Of a stretch of 64,000 nucleotides of DNA, positions 1-6,909 are shown one piece after another. This DNA comes from JACDAN01 sp963842235 (GTDB lineage: Bacteria; Actinomycetota; Thermoleophilia; Gaiellales; Gaiellaceae): contig CAWJFT010000001.1 of the NCBI GenBank assembly GCA_963842235.1, forward strand, positions 1,860,001-1,924,000, given 5' to 3'. Numbering within the stretch: position 1 is the first letter of the stretch; each line of letters starts with the position of its first letter. Below the pieces are notes generated by a model, which saw nothing but the letters and a program-made list of their open reading frames with translations, was not told where the DNA came from and searched no databases. A program made the translations under genes and the position numbers.

Positions 1-85
1 AGGTCGGCATCTCGGTGTGCTCGTGCAGCGCCTTGTTGGCGTTGCGGATGCGAGTGAGCATGTCTGCGATCGGATCTGTCTGCAT
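1..85 (-). CDS. rpsH: 30S ribosomal protein uS8, N-terminal fragment
   Basis: The first 28 residues of uS8 are visible, with the family N-terminal signature DPIADMLTRIRNA; the rest lies beyond the left edge. It begins 8 bp after the rpsN stop, the usual spc-operon order. uS8 binds the 16S central domain and is often the translational autoregulator of the spc operon, but nothing here shows that regulation. Confidence 0.93.
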   Translation of the reverse strand, partial: MQTDPIADMLTRIRNANKALHEHTEMPT

Positions 86-93
86 CTGGTTCC

Positions 94-279
94 TTACCAG
101 CTCGACTTGGTCATGCCCGGGATCTGTCCCTGGTGCGCGAGGTCGCGGAGGCAGATCCGGCAAAGGCCGAACTTGCGGTAGACGGCGCGCGGGCGTCCGC
201 AGCGTCGGCAGCGCGAGTAGCCCCGCACCTTGTAGCGCGGCGTCTGCTCCTGCTTGTGGACGAGTGCCTTCTTGGCCAT
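94..279 (-). CDS. rpsN: 30S ribosomal protein uS14, zinc-binding type
   Basis: A 61-residue protein of the short type Z class. Two CxxC pairs (CRRC near residue 24 and CRIC near residue 40) form the zinc ribbon, as in most Actinobacteria and thermophiles. Its ATG follows a strong AAGGAG ribosome-binding site that belongs to the 3' arm of the palindromic spacer element at 281-444. Translation is therefore likely coupled to rplE upstream. uS14 sits in the 30S head. Confidence 0.97.
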   Translation of the reverse strand: MAKKALVHKQEQTPRYKVRGYSRCRRCGRPRAVYRKFGLCRICLRDLAHQGQIPGMTKSSW

Positions 280-280
280 T

Positions 281-444
281 AGTGCTCCTTCCAGTAATGC
301 CGCCGGAATTCTGGGTCGCGAGCACCAAGCCAGAGTTCGCACTCCGACGAGCCAAGGTCTGTAGACCTTGGTGAGGAGGAGGGTGGGCTCTGGCGCCGCG
401 TGATCGCGGGCCAGAAGCCGGCATGTATTGCTGGATGGGGCACT
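281..444 (-). repeat. Palindromic spacer element, copy D1 (module M1)
   Basis: The rplE-rpsN spacer is one long imperfect inverted repeat. Its ends read AGTGCTCCTTCCAG and CTGGATGGGGCACT. Further in it pairs CCGG with CCGG, TTCTGG with CCAGAA, CGCGA with TCGCG and GCCAGAG with CTCTGGC, and it contains an apical hairpin CCAAGGTC-TGTA-GACCTTGG. In mRNA sense the 5' arm begins one base after the rplE stop, and the 3' arm carries the rpsN Shine-Dalgarno, paired in 10 of 12 positions with the 5' arm. The outer 104 bp recur upstream of secE (25407-25510), and the M1 core recurs upstream of rplC. Confidence 0.9.
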
Positions 445-445
445 A

Positions 446-1030
446 CTATGTATCCCTTCTGTCCTCGGCGAACGGGAGCCCGAGCGATCGGAGTAGCGCG
501 TACGCCTGCTCGTCGTTCGGCGCCGACGTCGTGATGGTGACGTCGAGGCCACGGATCCCGGCGATGTCGTCGTAGTTGATCTCGGGAAAAATGATCTGCT
601 CGCGAATCCCGATCGAGTAGTTGCCGCGGCCGTCGAACGACCGGGGATTGAGCCCGCGGAAGTCGCGAATTCGCGGCAACGCGATCGCAACGAGCCGATC
701 GAGAAACTCGTACATGCGGTCGCCGCGCAGCGTCACGCGGGCGCCGATCGGCATCCCTTCGCGGATCTTGAAGCCTGCGATCGACTTGCGAGCGCGGCGG
801 ACCTGGGCGCGCTGGCCGGCGATCGTTGTCAGCTCCTCGATCGCGGAGTCCAGCGCCTTCGGCTCTGTCTTCGCCTCGCCGACGCCCATGTTGAGCGTGA
901 TCTTCTCGACGCGCGGCACCTGCATGACGGTCTTCAGCCCGAGCTCCTCCTGGAGCTGAGCCCTGACCTCCTCCACGTAGCGCTGCTTCAGGCGCGGCAG
1001 CTCGCGAGTCCCTGTCGTTGCCGTCGCCAT
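446..1030 (-). CDS. rplE: 50S ribosomal protein uL5
   Basis: A full-length 194-residue uL5, with the conserved central stretch PRVEKITLNMGVGEAK and GLDVTITTSA near the C-terminus. It binds 5S rRNA and contacts the P-site tRNA at the inter-subunit bridge. The start overlaps the rplX stop by one base (ATGA type), so the two are translationally coupled. A short Thr-rich N-terminal extension precedes the conserved start of the fold. Confidence 0.97.
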   Translation of the reverse strand: MATATTGTRELPRLKQRYVEEVRAQLQEELGLKTVMQVPRVEKITLNMGVGEAKTEPKALDSAIEELTTIAGQRAQVRRARKSIAGFKIREGMPIGARVTLRGDRMYEFLDRLVAIALPRIRDFRGLNPRSFDGRGNYSIGIREQIIFPEINYDDIAGIRGLDVTITTSAPNDEQAYALLRSLGLPFAEDRRDT

Positions 1031-1401
1031 TACTTGTCGATCTCCTGTCGGCAGTCCTCGCGGCGGCAGACACGCACGCGACGCTTCCCGCCCTTGACGT
1101 CCTTCTCCACGGTTCCGACGCGGGTCGGCCGGTTGCAGACGGGGCAGACGAGCATCACGTTCGAGACCGGCAGCGGCCCGGCCTTCTCGATCACGCCGCC
1201 GGGCTGGATCTGCGGCGCGCCCATCCTGCTGGGGTTCCGCATCGGGCGCGGCTTCGTATGCCGCTTGATCATGTTCAGGTTCTCCACGATGACCCGCCCC
1301 TCGCGCGGGCGCGCTTCGAGGATGCGGCCCCGCTTGCCGCGGTCCTTGCCGCTCAGTACCTGGACGAGATCGCCCTTCTTCACTTTCAGTGCCTGAGCCA
1401 T
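1030..1401 (-). CDS. rplX: 50S ribosomal protein uL24
   Basis: A 123-residue uL24 with the N-terminal KOW motif (KGDLVQVLSGKDRGKRG). The C-terminal half has four cysteines in the pattern CPVCNR...CRREDC, a zinc-ribbon-like feature seen in some uL24 proteins. I chose the ATG at 1401 over a TTG one codon upstream because GGAGG sits seven bases before the ATG. The ATG overlaps the rplN stop. uL24 is an early 50S assembly initiator that binds 23S domain I. Confidence 0.96.
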   Translation of the reverse strand: MAQALKVKKGDLVQVLSGKDRGKRGRILEARPREGRVIVENLNMIKRHTKPRPMRNPSRMGAPQIQPGGVIEKAGPLPVSNVMLVCPVCNRPTRVGTVEKDVKGGKRRVRVCRREDCRQEIDK

Positions 1402-1769
1402 CAAAGAACCTCCGGGGCGAGCGACACGATCTTCATGAAGTTCTTCTCGCGCAGCTCACGGGCGACCGGCCCGAAGATGCGCGTGCCGCGCGGGTTGCTT
1501 TGGGCGTCGATGATCACGGCGGCGTTCTCGTCGAACGCGATCGACGTGCCGTCGTCGCGCCCGTACGGCTTCTTCGTGCGAACGACGACCGCGCGAACGA
1601 CCTCGCCCTTGCGGACCGCGCCCTGCGGCGTCGCCGTCTTCACGGTGCCGACGATCACGTCTCCCACGCGCGCGTAGCGGCGGTGTGAGCCTCCGAGCAC
1701 GCGGATGCACAGCAGCTCGCGCGCTCCCGTGTTGTCGGCCACCCTGACTCTCGACTCCTGCTGGATCAC
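1401..1769 (-). CDS. rplN: 50S ribosomal protein uL14
   Basis: A 122-residue uL14, collinear over its whole length with the family (MIQQESRVRVADNTGA at the start, IVSLAPEVL at the end). GTG start with AGAGGTGA upstream. It lies beside the sarcin-ricin region on the 50S subunit and binds the RsfS silencing factor. The palindromic element at 1771-1934 fills the gap to rpsQ. Confidence 0.97.
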   Translation of the reverse strand: MIQQESRVRVADNTGARELLCIRVLGGSHRRYARVGDVIVGTVKTATPQGAVRKGEVVRAVVVRTKKPYGRDDGTSIAFDENAAVIIDAQSNPRGTRIFGPVARELREKNFMKIVSLAPEVL

Positions 1770-1770
1770 G

Positions 1771-1934
1771 GACGGTCACCTCTCGCGGAGGCAGTACTGA
1801 CTGACTGCGCAGGAGCGTGGCTGGCAAGGACGCAGGGAGCGCTCGTACCTGGAAGGTACGGGCGCGACTGAGGACGCCGCCAGGCGCGCTCCTGCGCATC
1901 CCAGGCAGTGCTGGCTGTGCGGGAGGGGGCCGTC
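1771..1934 (-). repeat. Palindromic spacer element, copy A (module M2)
   Basis: This 164 bp element covers the whole rpsQ-rplN spacer and overlaps the rpsQ stop codon. Its outer arms, each about 48 bases, are complementary at roughly three quarters of positions, with GACGG/CCGTC at the base and a perfect 11 bp stem GCGCAGGAGCG/CGCTCCTGCGC (1807-1817, 1887-1897). Next comes CTGGC/GCCAG, then the conserved internal loop AAGGACGCAGGGA (1826-1838) facing GACTGAGGACGC (1866-1877). The apical stem is 1839-1865. The same loop, with different stem sequences, recurs at 7588-7639 and 33567-33619. Confidence 0.9.
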
Positions 1935-2508
1935 ATTTGGCAGCTTCGACCACCTCGGCCAGGCGCCAGTTCTTCATCTTCGAGAGGGGCCGCGTCTCGA
2001 CGATGCGGACGACGTCCCCGGCCTTCGCCTGGTTCTGCTCGTCATGGGCGTGGAAGCGCTGCGAGCGCCGGACGACCTTCTTGTAGCGCGGGTGCGCCTT
2101 CACGACGTCGACGCGAACGACAATCGTCTTGTCCATCGCAGCCGACACGACGACGCCCCGACGTTCCTGTCGGCGGCCACGTTCGTGCTCCGGCTTCGGG
2201 AGCCGGGTGATCGGCTTGCGCTCGCCGGTCTGCTCGCGCTTCGCCTTCGGCCGCTGCCGGCGCTCGGAGCGCGCGACGCGCTTGCGCTTCTTCTTGGCTG
2301 GAGCCGCGGCGACGGGCGCCGACGCCTCCTCGGCGCCCTCGACCGGCTCAGCGTCCGGCTCGGGCATCGGCTCCGGCGTCTCGGGCTCGGGCACGGGAGG
2401 ACCAGGCTCCTCCGGCGGAGCCTCGGGCTCCGGCTCGGGCGGCGTCTCGACCGAGGCCTCGGCCTCGACCGGGGTCTCTTCTTGCTCGTTCTTTTCTTCG
2501 TCTGCCAT
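1933..2508 (-). CDS. rpsQ: 30S ribosomal protein uS17 with long N-terminal extension
   Basis: The uS17 OB-fold occupies about residues 112-190 (GVVVSAAMDKTIVVRVD...YKKVVRRSQRFHAHDE). It is preceded by about 110 extra residues: first an acidic Pro/Glu/Ala-rich stretch (residues 1-70), then a basic Lys/Arg-rich stretch (72-110). The family norm is about 85 residues in total. The extension is in frame, has no internal start with a better ribosome-binding site, and resembles tails on uS3, uL22 and uL10 in this window. uS17 is an early 16S-binding protein; the role of the tail is unknown. Confidence 0.93.
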   Translation of the reverse strand: MADEEKNEQEETPVEAEASVETPPEPEPEAPPEEPGPPVPEPETPEPMPEPDAEPVEGAEEASAPVAAAPAKKKRKRVARSERRQRPKAKREQTGERKPITRLPKPEHERGRRQERRGVVVSAAMDKTIVVRVDVVKAHPRYKKVVRRSQRFHAHDEQNQAKAGDVVRIVETRPLSKMKNWRLAEVVEAAK

Positions 2509-2706
2509 CTAGGTCTGTGCCTCTTCCCGCTCAGTGCGCACCGTGAGGATGCGCGCGATCTCTCGCTTGGCCAGCTTCAGCCGCGCCGGGTTCTCAAGCG
2601 CGCCGGTCGCTGACTGAAAGCGCAGGTTGAACAGCTCCTGCCGCCTGTCAGCCAACGCGTTCTCCAGCTCCTCGTCCGTCATGTCCCTGACCTGCTTAGC
2701 CCTCAA
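2509..2706 (-). CDS. rpmC: 50S ribosomal protein uL29
   Basis: A 65-residue uL29 with the two-helix signature DEELENALADRRQELFNLRF and ENPARLKLAKREIARI. I chose a TTG start at 2706: GGAGG lies eight bases upstream, and the residues before it show no family similarity. The TTG lies inside a 24-bp sequence that also forms the end of rplP, so rpmC and rplP probably once overlapped here. uL29 is at the peptide tunnel exit near the SRP and trigger-factor docking site. Confidence 0.93.
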   Translation of the reverse strand: MRAKQVRDMTDEELENALADRRQELFNLRFQSATGALENPARLKLAKREIARILTVRTEREEAQT

Positions 2707-2881
2707 AGAGATTCGCCTCCGATCGCGGGGGAACCCATGGTTCCCCCACGGACCCCCTCCTTCACGTTTCTGCTGCCGTCGCTTCGCCGGGTGCCTGCGC
2801 ACGGGCAAAGCCCGGCTCCGGCGGCCACGCGCAGCTCTCCAAGGACGGTGATGTACCTAGCCCTCAAAGAGATTCGCCTCC
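2697..2881. repeat. 24-bp direct duplication flanking an insert between rplP and rpmC
   Basis: Positions 2697-2720 and 2858-2881 are identical for 24 bp. One copy encodes the last rplP codons and stop; the other carries the rpmC ribosome-binding site and TTG start. The 137 bp between them is unrelated to either gene. It contains a perfect hairpin with 9-bp arms GGGGGAACC/GGTTCCCCC around a CAT loop (about 2727-2747) and the 16-mer GCACGGGCAAAGCCCG (2799-2814), which is also found in the rplD-rplW spacer. The layout fits an insertion that duplicated the target and left both genes intact. Confidence 0.8.
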
Positions 2882-3282
2882 CGCTTTACGAACTTCGTCT
2901 TCACCGGCAGCTTCGTCCCCGCGAGGCGCAGCGCCTCCTTGGCGAGCGACTCCGGGACGCCGGCCAGCTCGAACATCACGCGGCCTGGCTTGACGACGGC
3001 AACCCAGTGCTCAGGGGAGCCCTTCCCCGAGCCCATCCGCGTCTCGGCCGGCTTCTGGGAGACCGGCTTGTCCGGGAAGACGTTGATCCAGACCTTGCCG
3101 CCGCGCTTGATCTTGCGCGTCATCGCAATTCGGGCGGCCTCGATCTGACGATTGGTCACCCAGCCGTCCTCGAGCGCCTTGATGCCGAAGTCGCCGAACT
3201 GGACGCTGGTCTGACCCTTCGCCAGGCCGCGACGACGGCCGCGCTGGTACTTGCGGAACTTCGTCTTCTTCGGAAGCAGCAC
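2857..3282 (-). CDS. rplP: 50S ribosomal protein uL16
   Basis: A 141-residue uL16 of normal length (start MLLPKKTKFRKYQRGRRRG; the conserved GKGSPEHWVAVVKPGR in the middle). It helps form the A-site tRNA pocket of the 50S subunit. The start overlaps the rpsC stop. The last eight codons lie in the 24-bp duplication that also carries the rpmC start. Confidence 0.97.
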   Translation of the reverse strand: MLLPKKTKFRKYQRGRRRGLAKGQTSVQFGDFGIKALEDGWVTNRQIEAARIAMTRKIKRGGKVWINVFPDKPVSQKPAETRMGSGKGSPEHWVAVVKPGRVMFELAGVPESLAKEALRLAGTKLPVKTKFVKREANLFEG

Positions 3283-4280
3283 TAGCTCTCACCTTCCGGC
3301 TGCTGCTCTGCAGGCGGCTGCTCGGCAGGCTGCTCCGCGGGCTGCTGCTCCGCGGGCTGCTGCTCCGGCGCTTCAGTGGGCGCCTCGGCGACGGTGTCCG
3401 GGGTCGTGGGCGCCTCGGCCTCCGCCTCGGGCTTGGTGCTCTGGCGCTCGGGCGCGCTCCGGCCGCGCCCGCCGCCACGGCGCGGGCCGCCGCGGCGCTC
3501 GCGGACGGGGCCGAGCCCCTCGCGGTCGGCGCTCGCCCTCCGGCTGCCCTCGCGCGAGGCGCTCAGGCCTTCGGTGCGGCCGCCTCGCCGGCGAGCCGCG
3601 TCCTGATCGCCCAGGCGGGCGTCGCGGCGGCCTTCGACCGTCTCGTAGCCCTCGGGCATGATCTCGCCCTTGTTGATCCAGACCTTCACGCCGATGCGGC
3701 CGAAGGTCGTCTTCGCCTCGACGAAGCCGTAGTCGATGTCCGCGCGGATCGTGTGCAGCGGCACACGGCCCTCGGAGTAGGTCTCCGAACGGCTCATCTC
3801 CGCACCGCCCAGCCGCCCTGAGCACGTGATCTTGACCCCTTGGGCACCGGAACGGATCGCCGACGCGAGCGAGCGCTTCATCGCGCGCCGGAAGGCGACG
3901 CGGTTGGCGAGCTGCTCGGCGATCGACTGTGCGACGAGCTTGGCGTCGAGCTCCGGGCGCTTGATCTCGTTGATGTTGATGTGGACGTTCTTGTGCGTCA
4001 GCGCGTGGAGATCGCGGCGCAGCGCGTCGACCTCGGCGCCCGACTTGCCGATCACGATGCCGGGCCGCGCCGTGTAGATGTCGACGGTGATCCGCTGCTT
4101 GTCCTTGCGGATCAGGATGTCCGACAGTCCGGCGTGGGCCAGCTTCCCGAGGATGTGCTCGCGGATCTTGACGTCCTCGAGGATCGCGTCGGAGAAGTCC
4201 TTGTCGTTCGTGTACCAGTTGGACTTCCAGTCGTGGATGACGCCGACGCGCATCCCGCCCGGATGGATCTTCTGTCCCAT
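3282..4280 (-). CDS. rpsC: 30S ribosomal protein uS3 with long C-terminal tail
   Basis: Residues 1-215 are a standard uS3: N-terminal MGQKIHPGGMRVG, KH domain with the GIVIGKSGAE loop, and the C-terminal domain ending FGRIGVKVWINKGEI. About 115 further residues follow. First comes an Arg/Gly-rich stretch, then an acidic Glu/Pro/Gln stretch with an imperfect AEQQP repeat. uS3 lines the mRNA entry channel. The tail should be on the ribosome surface; its function is not known. Confidence 0.95.
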   Translation of the reverse strand: MGQKIHPGGMRVGVIHDWKSNWYTNDKDFSDAILEDVKIREHILGKLAHAGLSDILIRKDKQRITVDIYTARPGIVIGKSGAEVDALRRDLHALTHKNVHININEIKRPELDAKLVAQSIAEQLANRVAFRRAMKRSLASAIRSGAQGVKITCSGRLGGAEMSRSETYSEGRVPLHTIRADIDYGFVEAKTTFGRIGVKVWINKGEIMPEGYETVEGRRDARLGDQDAARRRGGRTEGLSASREGSRRASADREGLGPVRERRGGPRRGGGRGRSAPERQSTKPEAEAEAPTTPDTVAEAPTEAPEQQPAEQQPAEQPAEQPPAEQQPEGES

Positions 4281-4766
4281 TTAGTTCTCCTCCGCTTTCT
4301 TCGCAGCCCTTCGCGGCGCTCGCTTCGGCTTCGGCTGTTCTGCCTTCGGCTCCTCAGCGGGCGCGGCCTCGGCCTCTGCCTCTTGCCTACTTCGGCGCGT
4401 GGTCACGACCGCAGCCTCCACGGGCTGAAGCTTCAGCGTCACATGGCAGGTGCGCTTCTTCACGCGCGCCACGCGGCCGCGGGCACGGGGGCGCCAGCGC
4501 TTGATCGTAGGGCCTTCGTCGACGTAGGCCGCGGTGATCACGAGCTCGTCGCCGATCAGGTCGTGGTTCGCCTCCGCGTTGGCGACGGCGGAGGCCAGCA
4601 CCTTTTCGATCTCGCGGGCGGCGGCTCGGGGAGTGAACGCCAGGACCGACCGCGCCTCCGGCACGCTGCGACCGCGGATGTGATCCACGACCAGGCGGGC
4701 CTTGCGCGGTGTGATGCGCAGCCATTTCGCCTGGGCGCGCACTTCCTGCTGCTCCTCTTGGGCCAC
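4281..4766 (-). CDS. rplV: 50S ribosomal protein uL22 with C-terminal tail
   Basis: Residues 10-120 form uL22 (KWLRITPRKARLVVDHIRG near the start, RAARE in the helix, PRARGRVARVKKRTCHVTL for the beta-hairpin that lines the exit tunnel). About 40 extra residues follow: an acidic Ala/Glu run and then a basic KPKRAPRRAAKK run. Start and stop directly abut rpsS and rpsC. The macrolide-contacting hairpin looks ordinary. Confidence 0.95.
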   Translation of the reverse strand: MAQEEQQEVRAQAKWLRITPRKARLVVDHIRGRSVPEARSVLAFTPRAAAREIEKVLASAVANAEANHDLIGDELVITAAYVDEGPTIKRWRPRARGRVARVKKRTCHVTLKLQPVEAAVVTTRRSRQEAEAEAAPAEEPKAEQPKPKRAPRRAAKKAEEN

Positions 4767-5047
4767 TAGCGACGCACCTCCGTCTTGCGGTCGCCGGAGT
4801 GGCCGCGGAAGGTCCGCGTCGGCGCGAACTCGCCCAGCTTGTGGCCGACCATCTGCTCGGTGACGAACACCGGGACGTGCTTGCGGCCGTCATGCACCGC
4901 GATCGTGTGGCCAACCATCTCCGGGAAGATCGTCGAGGTGCGCGACCAGGTCCGGACCATGTTCTTGGATCCGGAGTCGTTCATCGCCTCGATGCGGCTC
5001 ATCAGCCGCTCCTCGACATATGGACCTTTTCTGGACGACCTGCTCAA
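4766..5047 (-). CDS. rpsS: 30S ribosomal protein uS19
   Basis: A 93-residue uS19 (SRSSRKGPYVEERL at the N-terminus; HKLGEFAPTRTFRGHSG near the end). I placed the start at a TTG overlapping the rplB stop (TTGA), with AAGGAG upstream; the longer in-frame extension has no family similarity. uS19 binds the 30S head with uS13. Confidence 0.95.
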   Translation of the reverse strand: MSRSSRKGPYVEERLMSRIEAMNDSGSKNMVRTWSRTSTIFPEMVGHTIAVHDGRKHVPVFVTEQMVGHKLGEFAPTRTFRGHSGDRKTEVRR

Positions 5048-5886
5048 CGCTTCTCCTTGCCCCGGCGTCGCTGCCGGATGATCAGACGATCGGAGTCCTT
5101 GTGCTTCCGGCGGGTTCGCTTGCCCAGCGTCGGCACTCCCCAGGGCGTGACCGGGTGGCGGCCGCCCTTCGACTTCCCCTCGCCGCCGCCGTGAGGGTGG
5201 TCGACAGGGTTCATCGCGGAGCCGCGCACCGTGGGACGCTTCCCCCGCCAACGGCTACGCCCCGCCTTCCCGCCGGTGATGTTCTCGTGGTCGACGTTGC
5301 CGACCTGACCCACCGTCGCCCGGCAGGCGAGGCTTACGCGCCGCAGCTCGCCGGAGGGTAGCCGAAGGACCGCATACCCGGCGTCCTTGCCCACGAGCTG
5401 GATGCCCGAGCCCGCGCTGCGGGCGAGCTTGCCGCCCTGGCCGGGCTTCAGCTCGACGTTGTGGACGAGCGTCCCTGTTGGAATGTTCTGCAACGGCAGC
5501 GCATTGCCGGGCCTGATGTCGGCCCTGGGTCCGGACTCGACCGTCGTGCCGACCCTGAGGCGCGCAGGCGCGAGGATGTACGACTTCGCGCCGTCGGCGT
5601 AGTGCAGCAGCGCGATGTTCGCCGACCGGTTGGGGTCGTACTCGATCGCGGCAACCTTGGCCGGCACTTCGTCCTTCGTGCGCTTGAAGTCGACGACGCG
5701 GTAGCGGCGCTTATGGCCGCCGCCCTTGTGGCGCGTCGTGATGCGGCCGTCGTTGTTCCGTCCGCCCTTCTTCTTGACGGGCTCGAGCAGGCTCTTCTCC
5801 GGCTCCGACTTCGTGACCTCGGCAAAGTCGGAGACCGTCATGAACCGGCGGCCCGGAGAGGTGGGCTTGAACTTCCGAGTCGGCAT
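5044..5886 (-). CDS. rplB: 50S ribosomal protein uL2
   Basis: A full-length 280-residue uL2. The peptidyl-transferase-proximal loop MNPVDHPHGGGEGK contains the conserved histidine, and RHKGGGHKRRYR marks the N-terminal RNA-binding domain. The end overlaps the rpsS TTG and the start overlaps the rplW stop, so expression is coupled. Confidence 0.97.
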   Translation of the reverse strand: MPTRKFKPTSPGRRFMTVSDFAEVTKSEPEKSLLEPVKKKGGRNNDGRITTRHKGGGHKRRYRVVDFKRTKDEVPAKVAAIEYDPNRSANIALLHYADGAKSYILAPARLRVGTTVESGPRADIRPGNALPLQNIPTGTLVHNVELKPGQGGKLARSAGSGIQLVGKDAGYAVLRLPSGELRRVSLACRATVGQVGNVDHENITGGKAGRSRWRGKRPTVRGSAMNPVDHPHGGGEGKSKGGRHPVTPWGVPTLGKRTRRKHKDSDRLIIRQRRRGKEKR

Positions 5887-6182
5887 TAGACCTGGGCCCC
5901 TTCGAAGATCTCGATTGCCTCGCCCTCGCGCAGCTGCACGATCGCCTTCTTCCAGCCCGGCCGGCGCCCCTGGACAAGCCCGCGGCGCTTCGGCTTCGAC
6001 CGCACCTGGACGATGTTGACCGCCTGCACCTTGACGCCGAAGAGCTCCTCGACGGCTTGGCGAACCTGGGTCTTGTGCGCATCCGGATGGACGCGGAACG
6101 AGTACTTCCGGTCCTCGATCAGGCTGTAGCTCTTCTCCGACACCACAGGCGCCAGCAGGACTTCATTCGGATGGAGACTCAC
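5886..6182 (-). CDS. rplW: 50S ribosomal protein uL23
   Basis: A 98-residue uL23 (LLAPVVSEKSY at the start; FRVHPDAHKTQVRQAVEELFGVKV). It is the main docking protein for trigger factor and SRP at the tunnel exit. GTG start with GGAGG eight bases upstream, just beyond the base of the palindrome at 6201-6288. Confidence 0.96.
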   Translation of the reverse strand: MSLHPNEVLLAPVVSEKSYSLIEDRKYSFRVHPDAHKTQVRQAVEELFGVKVQAVNIVQVRSKPKRRGLVQGRRPGWKKAIVQLREGEAIEIFEGAQV

Positions 6183-6200
6183 GGCCGCACCTCCAAATTT

Positions 6201-6288
6201 GCAGCGCGTCGACTGGTCATTTCAGACGGCCGCACGGGCAAAGCCCGCGCGGCCTGAATGAGACATCGCAAGCGACGTCTCACGCTGC
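6201..6288 (-). repeat. Imperfect palindrome in the rplD-rplW spacer
   Basis: This is a single long stem-loop: GCAGCG/CGCTGC at the base, CATTTCAG/CTGAATG in the middle, and GGCCGCaCGGGC-AAA-GCCCGcGCGGCC at the top. It starts inside the last rplD codons and ends near the rplW ribosome-binding site. It lacks the M1 and M2 loops of the other spacer palindromes but has the same placement. It shares the 16-mer GCACGGGCAAAGCCCG (6232-6247) with the rplP-rpmC insert. Confidence 0.75.
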
Positions 6289-6909
6289 ACCCCGCTTCTG
6301 TACGTCCTCGAGTGCGCCTTCGCTGACGAGCAGGGTGCGCGCCCAGACGATCGCCGCGACCTCGAGCTCGGCCGGCGTGATCACCAGCACCCGCTCGAGG
6401 TTCCGGAACGACTTGATCACCGCTTCCTCGTCCTCGTGCACGACGAGCAGCACCGGGAGCTCCTTGCCCCACGCGTCGAGGAACGCGGCTGCGCTCTTCG
6501 TCGACGGCTCGGAGAACGCCGACCCGTCGATGACGCCGAGGGTCTGTCCCTGGACATGGCTGGAGAGGGCGGCGCGGAACGCGGCCTTGCGCGCCTTCCG
6601 ATTGACCTTCACGTTGAAGTTCGTGCGCGGCATGAACGCGGCGCCGCCGCCGGTCCACTGCGGGGCGCGGGTCGTTCCGGCGCGAGCGCGGCCTGTCCCC
6701 TTCTGACGCCACGGCTTGCCTCGGCCGCCGGCGACGAGACCGCGGCTCTTGACCATGCGCGTCCCCGCGCGCTGAGCGTTCAGCTCAGCCCGGACCGCCT
6801 CATGGACGAGGTGCGGCTTGACCTCCGCGCCGAACACCGCCTCCTGGAGCGTGGCGTCCTTCGAGCGCTTGCCGGCTGCATCGAGGATTGGAGCTTTAGG
6901 AGCCGCCAC
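6280..6909 (-). CDS. rplD: 50S ribosomal protein uL4
   Basis: A 209-residue uL4 with the characteristic extended loop around GKPWRQKGTGRARAG and the QWTGGG motif that reaches into the exit tunnel. GTG start with GGAGGA upstream, overlapping the rplC 3' end by 14 bases. In some bacteria uL4 also autoregulates the S10 operon; no such leader is evident here upstream of rpsJ. Confidence 0.96.
   Translation of the reverse strand: MAAPKAPILDAAGKRSKDATLQEAVFGAEVKPHLVHEAVRAELNAQRAGTRMVKSRGLVAGGRGKPWRQKGTGRARAGTTRAPQWTGGGAAFMPRTNFNVKVNRKARKAAFRAALSSHVQGQTLGVIDGSAFSEPSTKSAAAFLDAWGKELPVLLVVHEDEEAVIKSFRNLERVLVITPAELEVAAIVWARTLLVSEGALEDVQKRGAA

Noticed and set aside
281..444. The spacer palindromes as ordinary rho-independent terminators
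   Set aside because: No U-run follows the arms, they lie inside essential operons, and they contain conserved internal loops and ribosome-binding sites, none of which a simple terminator needs.
1826..1878. Module M2 as a kink-turn
   Set aside because: The tandem G.A pairs are adjacent to the stem, but the bulge is one base and not three, and the coding strand has the complement, so the kink-turn consensus is not met.
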